A DNA stretch of 64,000 nucleotides, from assembly GCA_965153455.1 (NCBI GenBank), contig OZ234494.1, positions 24,242,001-24,306,000 of the forward strand, given 5' to 3'. The DNA comes from Sphagnum compactum. Taxonomy: Eukaryota; Bryophyta; Sphagnopsida; Sphagnales. The translations under genes and the position numbers were made by a program. Shown here one piece after another: positions 1-10,889 of this stretch; within the stretch, counting starts at the first letter, position 1, and each line of letters starts with the position of its first letter. The notes beneath the pieces are model-generated. The model did no database searches. It was not told where the DNA came from and saw only the letters and a program-made list of their open reading frames with translations.

Positions 1-2055
1 GTTTGCTAATCATGCCATGTTGGCACATCGATGAATAAAATAATTCATGTACATCTTTTCATATGTATTATTATATGTATTACACACCTTGTCATATATT
101 TCTTTTTCAAGCAAACCCATACATGACCCTAGTGCACAACCCTAATTAATCCATATATATATACACACACACACACTCTACATTTTTTTCATAATATAAC
201 GTGCATTTGAAACCCATTCAGTTAAAAATTGCTTAAAAATACTTTGTCATTAGACGCGGTTTTCCAACATACAAAACATTCCTTGACCGACTGACCAACC
301 GGATTGTTGCACAAGTGGAAATTAACTGATAGAGTCAACAAGGCTCTAGAGGGATAACCTTACATAGGTATACACCATCGATCGTCGCCGCAGCGTTGGT
401 ACCTGAAACAAATAAAATCTATTGCACAGATTCTTCACTATGTGGGCTCAGTCAAGGACTCACGACCGGGTCATAGGGAGAGAAAGAGTGTGTGTTCCAC
501 CTTGGTGGATAAGTTAATTATTATGAATAACTTTTTTGTACGTACCTAACAATTTTTGCACTCATTTTTCTAGCAGAAAAAAAATTCTGTAACAAATAAA
601 TCTGCCAGGCACGCGTCCATCCATCCGTCGGATGAGTAGTGTGTTTTGGAGTTTTGCTTGCTCGTCATACGGATGTGGCAGAAAGTGTGCCAAGAAAAAG
701 CCCAGCCGCGTAAGAATTCACAAGTGCCGGCAAATACCTTTCTGCCCCAAGTGACAGATTGAAAAGTGAAGCACGAAATTTTATCCGGGTAAAGGTTGGG
801 GGGGGAGGGGGGGATATTTACCATACCCGGATCACTTCCGACGTGGTGATTCGCATAAGCAAATCATTTTTTTTTTGAAAAAACGGACGTGAAATCGGAT
901 TATTGATTCCAATTATGTGTGGAACTGGAACCAAGAGAGCTCGAATTTTTATTTTTTTTAAAGAACCAAAACTGGAGGTTCTTCGTAAAAGTGAAGAACT
1001 GTCGAACCATTAAGGACTTAACAAGTCTGGGTGTGTATTTTGGGTTCTTATTCAGGTTTTTTTTTTTTTAACAAGGCGGGCTGGACAACAGCCATCTGTG
1101 CCGGTTCCACTTTTGGTGCAGCCAGTTCACTTCCAATGTGAAGTGAGCGTGCAGAATCTGCTTTGAGATGTCAAGCAATGGTGGGAAACACTGGGTTACT
1201 TTCCAGAAAAGGCCCCTTTGTTTGTAGAACCTGGCCCTGGCAGAACCTTTTACCACCTAACGGAACGGATGATAAAAAGGGGGCCGGTCTGATTCCGTGG
1301 GGGGTGTACTGGGCCCATTCCAGAGTCCATAACAACAATTCATTTCTTTTCGTTCGTTTCAACCCACAGTGAAGGAAAACTGTTGTGCTGTGGTGGTGCA
1401 TTGGATTTTTGTCCTTTGTTTTCTCAGACCAGCCAGATTAAAGCTTTGTACTTTGCTTGTTCTTGCAGCAACACACTACTTCATGATTCTGATTCAATTT
1501 CTGGAGTGGGTGGGGAATTGGAAAGGGGGGTGGGGGAGGGGGCGGGCCTGGTCGCTTGTAGTAAGTAGCCAATTTCAGCACACACCCCTCACGCCCCCCC
1601 TCCAATGGAACTAACTTCGCCTTCAATCAGTTGCTGCACTTGGCACTACACTGTCGTTTTGCAGGTTCCAAAAATACGGCATGAGTGATGATAGCTGTGA
1701 TCGACTTTGTGTTCCTGTGTAAGACAACGGGGTCAGACATTGGATGTTGTTGCCAACAATAACAATGGAACTGATTGGAATTTTAACTCTTTCACTGGGG
1801 GTGGGGGGGGGGGGGGGAAGAACCAAGTTGGCCTTAGCGAGCTTCCCTTTCAAGCACTCTTTATATGCATGTGGCTTTGATCAGCTCTCTTGGCAAGAAA
1901 CAATGATCATCTTGAGGTTCAATAGAGATTCTGGCTCGGGCCCAAGTGACTGCAACAACTTGTAAGTGGCTCTGGGATTTACTGAAGCACAAATTAACAC
2001 TAGGTTTTGCCATCGCCAAGGTGAGCGTTTTAATTTCAAGAGCTATTGTTGCAAC
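1..2055. other. Gene-free stretch with G-rich runs
   Basis: No reading frame here resembles a known protein and none has plausible splice partners. The DNA is AT-rich at first, with a short TA/CA run near 155-175. Between about 790 and 1820 it is punctuated by long G runs on the + strand (about 798-813, 1525-1546, 1799-1818). I see no tRNA and no transposon ends in it. Confidence 0.6.
1525..1546 (+). other. Potential G-quadruplex tract
   Basis: Four G runs of 6, 5, 5 and 3 bases are separated by single bases, which satisfies the usual G3+N1-7 quadruplex rule. A second G block lies just upstream at 1507-1515 and a run of about 15 Gs at about 1804-1818. Whether it folds in vivo is unknown. Confidence 0.5.
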
Positions 2056-2058
2056 TAA

Positions 2059-2422
2059 GAGCATCTCCAATGATGCTCAGTATGTGGCCCTGCACTAGAA
2101 ATCTTAGAAATCTTGGATGAGGTGCGGCAATCAAATCCAATGAACTCATTGGATGACTACTGTGACCCTGAACAATTGCACAGCTTTCAGAGCCTTGGAA
2201 GAGTCTAATGAATGGAGTCAAATCATATTCATTGGCTGCTCCCTCTATCAGATTGGCTAGATAGTTTGATTGGTCCAGGTGGGTTACTCTTACTAGTCTT
2301 GCACCTATTTGCAGTTGCAGTTTTATGACTTTTATGGATGTGGTTGGAAAAAAAAGAAACTAAGTAAACACTTGAGAAATATTTTTGCAAGGGTCACATA
2401 TTGAGCATCGCTGGAGATGGTC
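2059..2422. mobile_element. PIF/Harbinger-like (Tourist-type) MITE
   Basis: The 364-bp element is bounded by terminal inverted repeats of 28 bp that match at 24 positions. The left end begins GAGCATCTCCAATGATGCTC and the right end, read inward on the other strand, begins GACCATCTCCAGCGATGCTC. It is flanked on both sides by the trinucleotide TAA (2056-2058 and 2423-2425), the target-site duplication typical of PIF/Harbinger elements. It has no coding capacity, so it is a non-autonomous copy. The ends and the duplication are seen directly; the superfamily is inferred from the TAA duplication. Confidence 0.8.
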
Positions 2423-2425
2423 TAA

Positions 2426-3224
2426 TGAACTGAACCCTCTGACCACGCAGCACTTGCAAGGTGGTGATGAGTCTGAACACACTAATAAGCCATATTCGTG
2501 GGTTTTGCTCAGTTTACTTGGTCATGATGCAAGTTTAGAGCCTACCCACAAGAACTAAAAGTTAATGTGATTGAGAGCTTCTTCCTTACACTACAATGTA
2601 AGTACCTATTTTTGGCTTGCTTTGAGGAATGTGCTCTATATGTTTTGAAGATTCGGGCTTCCTAAATTGTTTGCTCATCTTAGTTTAGTTAGTACCATTT
2701 AATTTATGTCTTTATTTTGGGACAGTGCTTAGCTTCAAAGTTTGAGCAAGATTTAGTGTGTCCACTCCAATTTTGCACAACAATCCAACCCAAGTATAAT
2801 ATGAAAGCACAACACTACAATACCAAAAGATTACATAAATTTTCCCTAAACCTCTTCACACGAGGTCCAATATTTCATCCCAGTAGATGGAGTTTTGGGA
2901 GTGAAGAAAGGATTAGTTGTCTAAGGAGTGGTAATTTGACAAAGAATCAAGGAAAGAGAAAATGGGGATAAGGGGCTCTCTAATCCAAATTCTTGGGGGT
3001 GAAGAATCAAGCAATACAAAATAATTTGTTGGGCCGACTTATAAACATGTCTGATTCAAATCCTTTTAATAATGTACTCACTTCACAAATCCCTAGTTTC
3101 TGTTCTATTTATGTACAAACTTGCTCAGTTGGTTTGCTTGGGATGCTTGGTGCTTGTCTAAAGAGCACCAGCCCAAAGAAATTGGTGAACTCAGAACTTA
3201 GAAGCAGTGTTTTGTTAGGGGCCA
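2426..3224. other. Gene-free stretch, nothing recognised
   Basis: Moderately AT-rich DNA between the MITE and the first copy of the dispersed repeat. No coding similarity, RNA gene or repeat structure was seen. Confidence 0.5.
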
Positions 3225-3750
3225 AATTTTTACAATTTTTCAACCAGTTTTTTTTTTTTTTTTGGGACACAGCCAAAGGATTTTTGTGAGAACAAAATGG
3301 CCCTAATTGCCACATTTCATGGTTTTTAATTCGCCAGATTTTTACAACAGTTTTCTAGCAGATAGCCAAAATATAATAGGATTCTCAAAATTTTGAAACT
3401 TTCATATCTAGTCTATACCCTAGTACCTAGGCTAGTTCAACAGCAAGGTACCCAATAATTTTATTTTTTGGTCAATTTATGTTTGGCAATAACAAATAAC
3501 AGTACTGTATGATTTGGCGTTATATTAAATAATGAGGCTGTTGTGTTTGAGAGCTTCATTCAGATTTTTGGCATGACAGGCACACATTTTTCAGAAATTT
3601 CGGCAATTCCAAAATCTAATTATCCAGTACCTAATCATCCTAGGTAGTAGGTACTAGGATACCCAAACTTGGCTAAATCTTCTTGTTAATGATCGCAAGT
3701 TTGGGCTACATCATAAAATTGGATTAATTAATTTTTTTTTAAAAACTCAG
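3225..3750 (+). repeat. Dispersed repeat family, copy 1 (split)
   Basis: The first part (about 3225-3445) has the family landmarks in order: an ACAGCCAAAGGATTTTTGTG block, a block for 'ATGGCCCTAATT', 'AGATTTTTACAACAG', 'TAGCCAAAATATA' and 'CATATCTAGTCTATA'. The distal part (about 3660-3750), with a degraded palindrome (TTGGCTAAAT), 'GATCGCAAGTTTGGGCTACA' and an A/T-rich end, lies about 230 bp further on. The copy is therefore interrupted or internally expanded. Confidence 0.55.
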
Positions 3751-3894
3751 AATATTGTTAATAAAAAACACTCCCCCTTTGACAAGGAAGAGGCAGCAGG
3801 AGAGCCTAAAAAATTAAAAAATAAAAATAATATAAATAGAGGGTAGTAAGAAATACTGTTACAGACTTTCTCCGGACTCTTTATTTATTTCTTT

Positions 3895-4170
3895 CCTTTT
3901 AATGGGAACACAGCACAAAGGATTTTTCATTTTTTGGACCTGAATTTTTTTATTTCAACACATACAAAGGATTTTGTTTGGTGAAAAAAACATGGCCCTC
4001 ATTCGTCAGATTTTTACAACAGGTTTCCAGCAAGTAGCCAAATATATACATGGATTCTTTAAAAGTTTTACTTTTGTATCTGGTCTATAGCCAAATTTGG
4101 CTAGATGATCACAACTTTGGGCTACATCAAAAAATTCGGGGAAAAGAAAAAAAAAAACACTCGCCACTGA
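3895..4170 (+). repeat. Dispersed repeat family, copy 2 (most complete)
   Basis: This copy carries all family landmarks: the 'ACAAAGGATTTT' blocks, 'ATGGCCCTCATT', 'AGATTTTTACAACAGGTTTC', 'AAGTAGCCAAATATATACA', then the perfect palindrome TAGCCAAATTTGGCTA at 4088-4103, 'GGGCTACATCAAAAAATT' and an A-rich run of about 20 bp. It is in the same orientation as copy 1. Confidence 0.6.
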
Positions 4171-4439
4171 GTCAGAAGTCAGAACATTTTTAGAAAAAAC
4201 ACTCCAACTCTGACAAGGAGGCAGTGTTTCTTTATCTAGCAACATTTCGCCATTTTTCGACAAAGAAATCGGGAAAAAAATGTTCTTAAAATGTAAATTT
4301 GATTACTATTATTATTGTTGTTGTTTTTGGGTTAAATTTCGCCAAATTTTGGATATCAAATTTTTAAATTTTTAATCTTTAAACACTACAAGGAAGAGGA
4401 ACTTGGAAGAAAAAAAAAAAACCAAAAAGAAAAAGAAAA

Positions 4440-4543
4440 AAAGAGGGCAGTAATAAGCTACAGAGTTAACAGACCTAGTACATAAACTATGGTTAGGTGT
4501 GAAACTTACCTGAAGTTAGTTACTGCAGTTAAGAACGCGCTAG

Positions 4544-4577
<34 letters not shown>

Positions 4578-4764
4578 CTCAAAGGCCATGGAGTTTACCG
4601 ATTTCTCAGCCTCGCACTAGCGAGCTTTGTAGGTGTACTGGGCTCGCAGGCTGTACGGTCTGCACCTGGATTTCCTCCGCTGTTGTTCTGGGAGCTCGTT
4701 CTCTCATTTTAGTTTTTTATTTCATTTTTTTCTCTGAAGTATTTGTCTCAGGGGAAGAATGAGT

Positions 4765-4800
<36 letters not shown>

Positions 4801-5776
4801 ACACACACACACACACACACGGTGCTGCAGATCGAGGTCGGTTTGCCGCAAAAACAAAACCAAAAATAAAGTAAAATCGCGACGTTCTGTTTTTTTGCCT
4901 TGCTGAAGAGATCTATCATGGCCTCCTCCTCAGGGCTGCTTCGTTGTTCCTCCGTTATTCACTCTTCCTTTTTATTGCTGAAAACCAAACAAGAATGGAC
5001 TTGTTTGCTGTTTGCCTGCTAGGTTCGTCTCATGTAGAAACACTCGGTTTTGTGGAAAACATTGTAAAGAAGATCAGATCAGTCAGGAAGTTAGACCCGA
5101 CCCGGAGCATAGCAAGAAGTCGCAGCAGAAACTAGTAGCACGCAAGTAGAGGACGTCGTCAGGAACGGTCGTCGTCTTCCAGCTATCATTGGTCTTTCAC
5201 AGGTTTGAAATCTCTCAAGGAACAATAATTCCAGAACCAGAAATTGGCTTGGATTTCCTGCATGCTTTTGCTGTCGTGTTTCCTTTTTGTATGTGGAAGA
5301 AGATGGAAAACCGAAACATGTCGTGACATTCTCATTTGCGAAGCCGCAGAAGAAGCGCAAGAGGGTTTATTAGGGCAGCAGAGCCGTACCTAGTTCTGCG
5401 CTGCAATTTACGGTTCTGTATGATGATGAGAGAGTTGGCGAGGAGAATGACGCCTTGTGATCCTTTGTTCAGCCTCCTCATCATGCTCGTGCTTGTCGGA
5501 TCCTTCTCGCCCGAGGTGGAGACTTGGTAACAGCCTTCTTAACAGGGGCAGCAGCAGCGGCGGCGGCGGCGGGGGTCACCAATATCATCTTCTCTCTCAA
5601 GGAGGCTAGACGTCCACAGTTTGCAGGACGGCTGTTTAGGACATTGATCCTCCTCCTCATTGTAGGTGCGTTGTTTGATGGCTCTAGATGTCCTCATTCA
5701 CCATGTCATGACGATGATGATCAGACCATCACTTGCAAGGGAGTTGATAGAGAGAGGAGTCTTATTGTTTCCACGA
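4440..5776 (+). promoter_or_regulatory. Probable distal promoter/leader of the IAA-type gene
   Basis: GC content rises relative to the upstream DNA and the sequence becomes rich in GAA (4543-4577), GA then CA (4770-4820) and CTC tracts, which are common in plant promoters and 5' leaders. Several short frames open and close here without similarity to known proteins. A start site or leader intron cannot be fixed from sequence. Its assignment to the gene at 6718 rests on orientation and proximity only. Confidence 0.35.
4770..4820. repeat. Compound microsatellite (GA)n(CA)n
   Basis: About 13 GA units are followed directly by about 12 AC units. This is seen directly. Confidence 0.95.
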
Positions 5777-6005
5777 TTGACTGACTCACTATGGACCTGA
5801 AGATCATGGTCAAGAAATCTGTAGGTAGGAGGATTACATGGGTCTTCTCCTTGATCAAATGTAGAATTACAGTATGGTGATCTTTCATCAAAGAGACTGG
5901 AGCTCTCAGAAAATGCACCTGGCAGCCATCGAGTCCATATCAGGGTTGGAGTTGTATGACTAAGTGGAATTGATGTAGTCTCTGCATCATGGGTTCAAGA
6001 CTCAC

Positions 6006-6011
6006 TGTCTC
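6006..6011 (+). promoter_or_regulatory. Candidate auxin response element TGTCTC (copy 1)
   Basis: This is the classical hexamer bound by ARF proteins, near the 3' end of the first copy of the duplicated block and about 0.7 kb upstream of the start codon. A hexamer occurs often by chance, so the call rests on its conservation in both duplicate copies and on the gene being of the auxin-response family. Confidence 0.35.
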
Positions 6012-6271
6012 CAGTTTGTGAAGAGAGATTGACTGACTGACTGCTATGAACCCAGAGAACATGGTCAAGAAATGTGTACAAGGGAGGGTTACACATTTCT
6101 TCTCCTTGATCCCCCTCTGCATCAAATGCAAAATTACAGTATGGTGATCTTTCATCAAAGAGACTGGAGCTCTCAGAAATGCACCTTGCCAACATTGAAT
6201 CCATATCAGAGTTAGAGTTGTATGACTAGGTGGATTTGATGAAGTCTCTGCATCATGGGTTTGAGACTCAC

Positions 6272-6277
6272 TGTCTC
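6272..6277 (+). promoter_or_regulatory. Candidate auxin response element TGTCTC (copy 2)
   Basis: Equivalent site in the second duplicate copy. An inverted hexamer, GAGACA, follows at 6293-6298, giving an opposed pair with a 15-bp gap. Function is untested and the spacing is wider than that of the best-studied inverted ARF sites. Confidence 0.35.
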
Positions 6278-6303
6278 CAGTTTGTGGAGGGAGAGACAGA
6301 GAG

Positions 6304-6596
6304 TATATTGGTTTCGTTTGATCTTTAACACTCTTGTTGTGTTCAACAAGTGCGGTTTCTTGACATGCTGTTGTACTACTGTGGTCAGGCATGGTGAGTG
6401 TGGTGTGTGGGGTGGAAAAAGAAGAAGACTACTTCACCTAATTTGAGAACAAGTATTGGTTTTCTTTGATCTTTTGCTTTTTTGTTGTGTTTGGCAACTG
6501 CGGTTTCCTGACAGGCTGTTGGAATACTGTGGTCAGGCATAGGGATTGTGATGTTTTGAGGCGGAAAAAGAAGAAGACTATCTCACCTAATTTGAG
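6304..6596 (+). repeat. Second tandem duplication, about 147 bp
   Basis: Copy 1 (6304-6449) and copy 2 (6451-6596) both start TATTGGTTT, share TTGTTGTGTT, TACTGTGGTCAGGCAT and the purine block GGAAAAAGAAGAAGACTA, and end in CACCTAATTTGAG. It immediately follows the larger duplication, so the 5' flank is made of two adjacent tandem pairs. Confidence 0.85.
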
Positions 6597-6717
6597 GAGA
6601 TTCTCAGCTCTAGACAAAGTCTACGGGGTGGTGTTGAGGACGGCCATTGCTATCTGACGAACAAATACATATTGGAGATTGGAAGGGGCAGTGTGTGGGC
6701 AATGCTCTGTTGCAACT

Positions 6718-9307
6718 ATGATGGCCGTGTGTGGGGCTTCATCAGTTCTCAGCCAATCCACGTTTCCATATGAATGCATTGACCCTTGCACTGGTGCATC
6801 TCCTGTGGGTTTGCAGACTAGTCTTTTGTGTTGGGGCATCACCACCACGCTGGAGAGTGAGGCATCCTCTTGTTTATCAGCAACCATGGGCAATTCAAAT
6901 GATCCTGAGGATTCTGGAGCATCACAGCCACCTCCTTGGAATTCAGGGGATGGACGGCAGACTGAGGTTGCTCCCACCTCACAACCTGAATCTTTAGATA
7001 TTACAGTACCAAGTTCAAATGATGTACAAGAATCAGGAGGTGTGAGCCAAGGGCAAGTAGATACAAGTAATAGAGGCAATATGGTGCAGAATGCTTCTAC
7101 CCTTCAAGTTGTCCACATAATGAAGGAAGAGGGATCTGAATATCTATCTAAGGTTCATGTGAAGCAAGAGGACTTTCCAGGAGCTGGTAGAGATGGGATT
7201 ATCAGTCCACCAAGAAAGCGGCTGTGTTTGGAAAGCCCTTCAGGTTACACCTTGCAGGAAAGGTTCGGTAGTCAAGAAGTTGAGGCATCACCTCACCAGC
7301 ATTCATCGCCTTCCACAAGTAACATAGGAACCACACAGGACGTGTCAGGCAGGTGGAAGGAATCAGGTCACAGCTCAAGCAGTCACTTGGGTGAGCAGCC
7401 TAACAAGGGGGGCCAACAGCAGCTATGGTGGCTCACACCCAGGAGTTCACCTGCTGAGCAGCCACAACAACCAACTTTGAAATATGTCGAAGGTAGGGAC
7501 GGCATGGGAGACCTGGCCTTTGATGGAGGGGGACAAAGAAGCACTTCAAAAGAAACTGATTTTTTATTCAAGTCACCTACTTATGATCCATACATGCTCA
7601 ATGCATTGGATAGCAAGCAAGGCCTAACAGGTTCACAAACAGTTGTTTCTTCCCTTGGTGGAAGTTTGACAGCAAAACCAAATGCACTGGAGCATCCATT
7701 TCTGCCACCCTGGGATGCAACATCTGCTAGGGTTGGGGGCAGCAACATGGTTGCCAACTTGGAGGATTCATCCAGGGCAGCCAATCTGTTCCCTGGCAGT
7801 AGAGTTGCAGGAGGTCACGGACTTCGCATTACTTCAAGGCATGAAGCACATGATGCATCAATGGTGAATGCTAGTGGGAGTTTAGAAAGACATCACTCGC
7901 TACCTGGAACTGCTCAGCCTGTGGGATTGGAGACCACAACTGTTGAGACAAGGGGCACACATGGCTTGCAGCTGCCCATTGGCAATTCACATGGAAATGC
8001 CATCACCAACTTTCAGGGGCACACTCAAGGGACCAGGCCTTTGGATGTAGGTGCTCCCCAGGCATTTCCATCCAGGGGATTCTCTCAAGCAGGCCCTTTT
8101 CACAATGCCATTGAGGATCCTCTTAGTTTTAGTATGTCAATGGCAGGGCTCTCAAGCACAGGACGTCCAAATGCTGGGCAAGCTCCACAATACTTGGAAA
8201 GAAATCTGCAGAAGATTAGCAAGGATATGATAGCATGCAGTCTGCAAGCAAATGCACAGTCAAGCATCCCTTTTCCAACTTTCATGAGCTCGTTGCAAAC
8301 AACAGACACATCACACATGAATGTACCAGATTTGAGCTCTGTAGAACTTCTGCAGCTAATGCAGAGGTCTACGGATTGCTACCCTAGGCACACACTTCCT
8401 CAAGGGATTGGCAATTCTGTTTCAGATTTTCAGTTCTCAAGTGCACGCCCTGCATCAGAGTACAGGTTGCTCCCTACTGAGTTGAATCTGTCGCAACCAG
8501 CGCAAGCAAACCATACTCTAAACTGGGCCCAGAGGCCAGAGGATGGCTTTGAGACAGAAGCTGGAGATCTGGCTAGAAACCATGGACATCCTAAATCACT
8601 GCAACTTGATTTATCATTCCCTGCTCGGGCAGCGCTTCCATCTGTAACTGCAGTGATGGATGGCAGGTCAATTGGCCAAAGGGTCTGCCTTCATGATTAC
8701 AGTTCCTATGAAAGCTTTGCTCAGGCCATGCGGAAAATGTTTGAGGATTGCATTCCAGATGAAGATCTTGCTGCCACAGAGCAAGAATTGCATCTGGGGA
8801 ATGCTATTCCAGGCTATGTAATTGCTTATGAAGATGAAGAGAGAGATCTTCTTCTTGCTGGTGATCTAGCTTGGAGGTAAAGCACCTGACTTATTCCCTT
8901 TACAATAATGATGAAATGTGGGTCTGGCTGAAGCAGTGTCAGCTAAGTTATTTTTGAAAGGATAGAAGGGTAGTAGCATGATGTATATATAGCTTAGCTT
9001 CTGTTTTGACTGTTTCAAGATTGTTCCTGTAGTTGTCTGCAGCCTTTCAGGATAAATAATCCTTTCTAGGAGTGGGGTAGTTAGCTAAGTGTCTTGAACC
9101 TCACATGCCTCTTCAAAGTGTTCATGGTAGCAGATGACTGATGTGTTGGTGAGTGGAATGAACAGGGAGTTTGTGCGGGCAGCAAAGCGGATCAGGATAG
9201 TATCAGCTCTCAAGAGTTCACGGCCAAATGTTTCTACAGGTGCATTAGAGTGTTGTCATTTGTTCACCAATGTCATCTTAAGTTTCCGTCCATGCACTCT
9301 TTTGTGA
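6718..9307 (+). CDS. Non-canonical Aux/IAA-type PB1 protein (ncIAA-like)
   Basis: The exons are 6718-8876 and 9166-9307, joined across a 289-bp GT-AG intron; the product is 766 residues. The intron splits an Arg codon exactly where Aux/IAA genes carry their last intron, and skipping it gives a false stop at 8878. The C-terminus (about 640-738) is an Aux/IAA-ARF PB1 domain: MDG at 647-649, SYESF, the acidic YEDEERD at 704-710, GDLAW at 715-719, then EFVRAAKRIRIVS from exon 2. An LQLDL motif (628-632), of the LxLxL type that recruits TOPLESS co-repressors, lies just before it. There is no GWPP degron and no B3 domain. The remaining 600 residues are Ser/Gln/Gly-rich with a basic PPRKR cluster (164-168) and a VKQE sumoylation-type site. 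The family acts as nuclear transcriptional regulators through PB1 interactions. Start is uncertain: 6718 is the first ATG, but 6886 (710 residues) has a stronger Kozak context. Confidence 0.85.
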
Positions 9308-10889
9308 ATGTGGTTGCCTTGTGGGTATAACTTGTATTCAAGATATGGTCACTAAACCTTCTTCCTTGTCCATAAACCTACTTGGGCCTATGACTGGTCA
9401 GCATTGTGTTTGGTCTGATTCATTGCTAGTGACATCTCCCTCAATTTCAACTGTAATCAAACAACTAGGTTTGGTATCATATGGAATATTAGGGTGAAGA
9501 TCTGGCAGCCAAATCATACATAGCAGATTTTCTGGAGCTTGATGCAGTGTTCTTAGTTAAAACTCTCATAAGGTTATGGTTAACTAGAAGGTTTCATCAA
9601 GGTTCAAATCATCCAGACACTGTTAGTGGGTGAAGAGCACAGAGAGGGGCTGCACATCTTTGTGGTTTTCATGTTTGCCTTCATGAATAAGGAGATTTTT
9701 TTCAACCTGGTTCTCATGCTAAGATCTCTTGTTGGCCACAACTGCAGGTATGTGAAATCAACTTGAGTCATCTTCAGTCCAAGGACACAAGCAGAGTAGA
9801 CTCTGAATTGGCACAGCAGAATGCGAACAGCTTCTTTAGGTTTTTTTGCAGGAGAAACCTCTTGCCCCCCATTTTTCTGTCCTAGTTGAGAGGAACTCAA
9901 TTGAATTGAAGGTATGCACCCTTCCAAGTTTCAGATGGGTGATCCAGTTTGTGTTCCTTTCTGTCAGCCAGATGTACTTATCAAATCTACGACACTCTCA
10001 TTGAGCAATGTCAACTAACCTCACATTGTCACTGTATGTTGTGGTTGAGAAGGCAAAGATGCTTTAATGTGAAATTGCATTGCACCAGAGTTATATATCA
10101 AATCTACTTGCATATGTGAGCAGGTGAACAGAATATTATACATTATCAAAAGTAAGTTTTATTCCTAGGGTATAACACTTCAAATTTCAAACTTCTGCAT
10201 ATGTGAGCAGATAGACAGGGCCCTATTATGCACTATTAGATCCCCACCCATCAAAACTAAGAAAGTAATGCAAAAACATCACAAATAGAAATGCATTTGC
10301 AGGAAATACCTGATAGCTGATACACCAGGTGATAAATCCTGACATATGGATGTAGTGATTGAATGACTTTAGTTGCATGACAAGCATGTCACATATAAGT
10401 CTACAAACCAAGAGGGATTAAAAAGACATTGAATTGGGAGGGATCTGGCAAGAAAAGGGGGTGATGACAAGAGCAGAGAAAGCCAGAGATGGCAACAATC
10501 CCAAGAAGGAATCAAAAATTGAAGCACATGAAAGTTTGTATATGCCAACCATTGGCATTGCCTTTACAACATTTTTTTTCACCTCCTGTGCACGGTCACA
10601 TCAATACAAATATTTTGTTTGTGAGCCTTGCATTTCATCTAACTTGATAAAATATAAGGCTGCCCCCAATCTAATCATATTGTAGGGGCAGATACAAAGA
10701 AGTCCACTATTGGATGAGCCTGATCTGCTCACACCATCAAACCCCCACAGCTGAAGCTAGTTGTCTTGAATGAAACCATGAATTCAAGCAAAGTGGGAGC
10801 AAGATGAGAATTTATGCTGACATTCTAGGCAAAGCCATTCTCTGGAAGCCTTGAATCTGTAGTGAGAGTTTCATCCATACCTAAGTGCA
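9308..10889. other. Convergent 3' flanks of the IAA-type and ARID genes
   Basis: No coding exon was recognised. The 3' untranslated regions of both genes must end in this 1.6-kb stretch, but I see no clear polyadenylation signal that decides where. Short frames on both strands show no similarity to known proteins. Confidence 0.5.

Larger units (their letters stand above)
5777..6297 (+). repeat. Tandem duplication of about 250-270 bp in the 5' flank
   Basis: Copy 1 spans 5777-6028 and copy 2 spans 6029-6297. Both begin TTGACTGACT, share the block around AGTATGGTGATCTTTCATCA (5871 and 6138), share GCATCATGGGTT, and end near CACTGTCTCCAGTTTGTG. The copies differ by point changes and a small insertion in copy 2. 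The duplicated unit lies 0.4-0.9 kb upstream of the IAA-type start codon. Confidence 0.85.

Noticed and set aside
6679-6717. Start of the IAA-type protein upstream of 6718
   Set aside because: The frame is open from 6658, but codon 6679 is TTG. The first ATG is 6718, and nothing in the extra residues resembles a family motif.
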